From: Crocinitomicaceae bacterium
GTDB taxonomy: Bacteria > Bacteroidota > Bacteroidia > Flavobacteriales_G > Salibacteraceae
Reading direction: 5' to 3'
Assembly: GCA_002713215.1 (NCBI GenBank)
Contig: PAVO01000007.1
Location: forward strand, 62,001-126,000
Length of the DNA stretch: 64,000 bases
In this document: one piece after another, positions 61,935 to 64,000 of the stretch
Layout: each line of letters begins with the position of its first letter
How positions within the stretch are numbered: the first letter of the stretch is position 1
Position numbers and translations under genes: made by a program
Notes under the pieces: generated by a model
Seen by the model: only the letters and a program-made list of their open reading frames with translations
What the model was told of the DNA's origin: nothing
Database searches by the model: none

Positions 61935-62675
61935 TCACATCTGACTGCCGGATGCAGTTCGCATAGCGGTATTTATCGCAGTAAGGTTTGGTAGGCTCGG
62001 TACAATCTTCTCTCCTGTCGCCAGCAGACGTTTCCATTGTTCAGCGGATGCACCTGATTTTAAAGCGTAAGCATAGAGAATAATGATTACACTTTCATCT
62101 TCCTTTAACCATGAGTGGTCGAGTGAAAGATTGTTAAGAGCATCATCCTTAAACTCTACAGCATTCAGCAATGCGCCGTACATTGATACATATTTGTACC
62201 AAGACAGCTCGCGCGTTTTGCCTTTACCATAAGCACTAACCTTAGGGAAAGAGACTGGCGTTTGATCCATGATGCCATCGGATGCTTTGTTAAGTAAAAG
62301 CTTGATAGCAGGATCTCCACAGAACTTAGCTTTAAGTGATAACAGGCTTGAGTATAGCTCTCGCAACGGTAAGTGGTGTTGCTTGGTCGGCGGATACGAC
62401 ACATGCTTGATAATGTGTGAATCCAACAACATAATCGCTTGCTGCAAATCAGCCAAACTTAGTTTTTTATCAGTCTGCCGCTTGGGGATCCGTGGGCCGG
62501 ACAACCAGGCTCCATCATGAAGTATATTTGCCAACAGCAATCGAGCTTCAACAGCTTCGATAGTCATCATCCATAAACCAGTTCTCAAACGGTCTTTTCG
62601 AATATCTTCAATATCAGGGTCGTTACCAAACAGTAAGTTACTGATTGTGACAAGCTCTGCCTTTCCTTCTGCCAT
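61935..62675 (-). CDS. Cytoplasmic protein of unknown function, transfer module
   Basis: 246 residues from ATG 62675 (AGGTG 5-6 bases upstream; the GTG at 62684 overlaps that site). All-helical, moderately basic, with paired hydrophobic stretches but no membrane segment. Sits between the DotN-like and topoisomerase genes. No motif recognised. Confidence 0.6.
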   Translation of the reverse strand: MAEGKAELVTISNLLFGNDPDIEDIRKDRLRTGLWMMTIEAVEARLLLANILHDGAWLSGPRIPKRQTDKKLSLADLQQAIMLLDSHIIKHVSYPPTKQHHLPLRELYSSLLSLKAKFCGDPAIKLLLNKASDGIMDQTPVSFPKVSAYGKGKTRELSWYKYVSMYGALLNAVEFKDDALNNLSLDHSWLKEDESVIIILYAYALKSGASAEQWKRLLATGEKIVPSLPNLTAINTAMRTASGSQM

Positions 62676-62699
62676 CAAATTCACCTTTCTAACTCAATG

Positions 62700-63407
62700 T
62701 TATTCTTTGATTGTAAAATCTGGAGCATATTTTGACATAAACTTGGTTATATTGGAAGTAATCTTTTGCGGATGAAGACCGTTATAGTCTTTTGATGCCC
62801 AAAAAGGTAGTTCATCTTCAAAGATTTGTCTCTGCGGTAACCAACGGAAATCAGCAAACAAAGCACCACGTTTTTCATACTCTTCATTGGTCAGAAGGAA
62901 GAGTGTACTCGATACAACATCAACGTCTGAAAACTTGAAATACTCTTCCGTCACACGTGGTCTGAGATCAAGTAGCGAGGTTATTTCTTCAAGTGTATTC
63001 AGCATCTCTTTGTATTCATGATCATCTGAATTAACACCGCTTAGCGACTTAGCTGCCCAGAGCCCACGAAGCACGGCGTTAAGACGTGCTTGTGACATAT
63101 AAGGGAACCAAACCACATGTCCACGTTCAAAATGCGGGATACGATCCAAATTTGATGCGCAGTAGCACATTCCACACACATTAAACCATCGTTCTTGCTC
63201 AAAGTGATGGTGTACCATTTCCTTTGTCAACGTTGCACCGCATGCAGAGCAACGTTTACCTTCAGATTTGAACGAAGCTTTAAGAAGCTTTAACTCTTCT
63301 TCACTGGGGATCCTTTGGTGAATTGAAATCCCAAGCTCCATTTTGGGTCGAACAGGATACGTTCTGACCTCTTTTTCATTAACCGGTTGAGTCGGAGATA
63401 ATGTCAT
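62700..63407 (-). CDS. dotN: DotN/IcmJ-like zinc protein of the coupling complex
   Basis: 235 residues from ATG 63407 (CAGGAT upstream; the earlier in-frame start is inside the neighbouring gene). Cys53-x-x-Cys56 and Cys78-x-x-Cys81 (CSACG and CGMCYC) with intervening His residues form an HNH-like zinc centre. GHVVWFPYMSQARLNAVLRGLW follows. This order matches DotN/IcmJ: two CxxC pairs then GTLIYLPEITQNELN...LF. DotN binds the coupling ATPase DotL. The gene overlaps the upstream membrane-protein gene by 29 bases. Confidence 0.78.
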   Translation of the reverse strand: MTLSPTQPVNEKEVRTYPVRPKMELGISIHQRIPSEEELKLLKASFKSEGKRCSACGATLTKEMVHHHFEQERWFNVCGMCYCASNLDRIPHFERGHVVWFPYMSQARLNAVLRGLWAAKSLSGVNSDDHEYKEMLNTLEEITSLLDLRPRVTEEYFKFSDVDVVSSTLFLLTNEEYEKRGALFADFRWLPQRQIFEDELPFWASKDYNGLHPQKITSNITKFMSKYAPDFTIKE

Positions 63408-64000
63408 TGTCTGATCCTGATATGTCGTTCCAGTAGTCCACAAGCATTGGAGCGGAGAATAGTACACCACAAGCAAACATGGCCATGACTACCTGCCCTT
63501 TGGTGTACTTAAGATTGCGATATCCCAGCATGTGTTTACCAAGAACAGTCCCTGAAACAACAAAGAAAAATACGGCCACTGCCTGAATAACTTTAAACAG
63601 CAAAGGGAGGTTCGCCGCTTCAAAGTGGTCTTCGTTCAGGTGGTTAGCCAAGTCCTGAATTTTCTGCTCCATTCGTTCGATACACTGATCAGCAGATGCC
63701 GTCCATTCATAATGGCTAATCGTAATGTTATTGGCCACACATATACTCATGCTGGCTTTATCACTTGGGTTAAGGCCGGTGATATCATTTATCATGATAA
63801 AGCTACTAATCGGCGAGAACAGAATTGAAGCCAAACAGATAATGCCAAGAAAGCTCAAAATCGACATTGGCTTAAGATCACGCTTAGCTAAAGCATCCTT
63901 ATCAAGAACCTGAGCGGCATAAAAAACACCGCCAAAGATCAGCAGGATGATTGAGACCAAAACACCAAGCAAAAGGCCAATATTGAAAATTTTCTCAACG
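63379..64000 (-). CDS. Polytopic membrane protein (DotE/IcmC-like), 5' end missing
   Basis: At least 207 residues; the frame stays open to the right edge, so the true start lies outside the window (the first in-window start would be TTG 63972). Four hydrophobic segments: near the visible N-terminus, about 35-60, 125-145 and 155-175 in the TTG-based count. The segment between the second and third is periplasmic with two cysteines (SICVANN and QCIERM). Size and topology resemble the small DotE/DotP/DotV membrane proteins of Dot/Icm systems; sequence likeness could not be checked. Confidence 0.62.
   Translation of the reverse strand, partial: VEKIFNIGLLLGVLVSIILLIFGGVFYAAQVLDKDALAKRDLKPMSILSFLGIICLASILFSPISSFIMINDITGLNPSDKASMSICVANNITISHYEWTASADQCIERMEQKIQDLANHLNEDHFEAANLPLLFKVIQAVAVFFFVVSGTVLGKHMLGYRNLKYTKGQVVMAMFACGVLFSAPMLVDYWNDISGSDNDIISDSTG

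Noticed and set aside
1-64000. tRNA, rRNA, insertion sequences or integrase genes
   Set aside because: None could be recognised; no transposase-like frame or terminal inverted repeats with target duplications were seen.

Overview
The window carries conjugation and type IV pilus genes typical of a large conjugative plasmid or an integrative conjugative element of a marine gammaproteobacterium. Vibrionaceae or a relative is my best guess from base composition, codon style and gene content, but nothing in the sequence fixes the host. The transfer genes are of the IncI / Dot-Icm type (MPF-I), not the F or P type. This is shown by a DotM/IcmP homologue, a DotL-type coupling ATPase, a DotO/IcmB (VirB4-class) ATPase, a DotN/IcmJ-like zinc protein and a TraE-like topoisomerase. 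No replication initiator, partition genes, relaxase, DotG, DotH or DotA is recognisable here, so the element extends beyond both ends. The first gene and the last gene are both cut by the window edge.

Layout. Positions 1-4740 (+) hold a type IVb pilus assembly set: two accessory proteins, a GspE-type ATPase and a GspF-type platform protein. A terminator and a lipoprotein gene follow. Positions 5303-44220 are almost entirely on the minus strand, a long run of tightly packed genes, many with overlapping stop and start codons. In the direction of transcription this run contains: an exported protein, a large lipoprotein and a subtilisin-like protease (44220-40119). Beyond one rightward gene come three pilin-like proteins (one carrying a beta-helix), a second GspE/GspF pair, three cysteine-rich exported proteins, a lipoprotein secretin, inner-membrane accessory proteins and DsbA-like and DsbC-like oxidoreductases (38938-23468). 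Then come a GspE-like protein without a Walker A motif, an RpoD-like sigma factor, an outer-membrane barrel, a SecA-like protein without ATPase motifs, a giant cysteine-rich exported protein, DotM and two paralogous exported proteins.

Positions 44428-45879 (+) encode a UvrD-like helicase. Downstream, on the minus strand, a gene-free stretch sits between two intrinsic terminators. It has a promoter-like sequence and nine GGA motifs, several in predicted hairpins, and is a candidate CsrB/RsmZ-like RNA. Positions 46213-64000 (minus) hold a DnaQ-like exonuclease, then the core transfer module: three VirB8/DotI-like membrane proteins, DotL, DotO, a large acidic repeat protein, an HU/IHF-like protein, a YopX-like protein, topoisomerase, DotN and a polytopic membrane protein.

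How it may work together (inference): DotL, DotM and DotN would form the coupling complex that hands DNA to a DotO-driven secretion channel. A type IVb pilus would bring cells together. The cysteine-rich exported proteins are candidate adhesins or pilus-associated surface proteins whose disulphides would be made by the two Dsb-like proteins encoded in the same gene run. The sigma factor and the candidate RNA suggest that the element carries its own layers of expression control. The most unusual points are the SecA-derived pseudo-ATPase, the GspE-derived pseudo-ATPase, the sigma factor inside the pilus/transfer run, the apparently leaderless pilins and the GGA-rich RNA.
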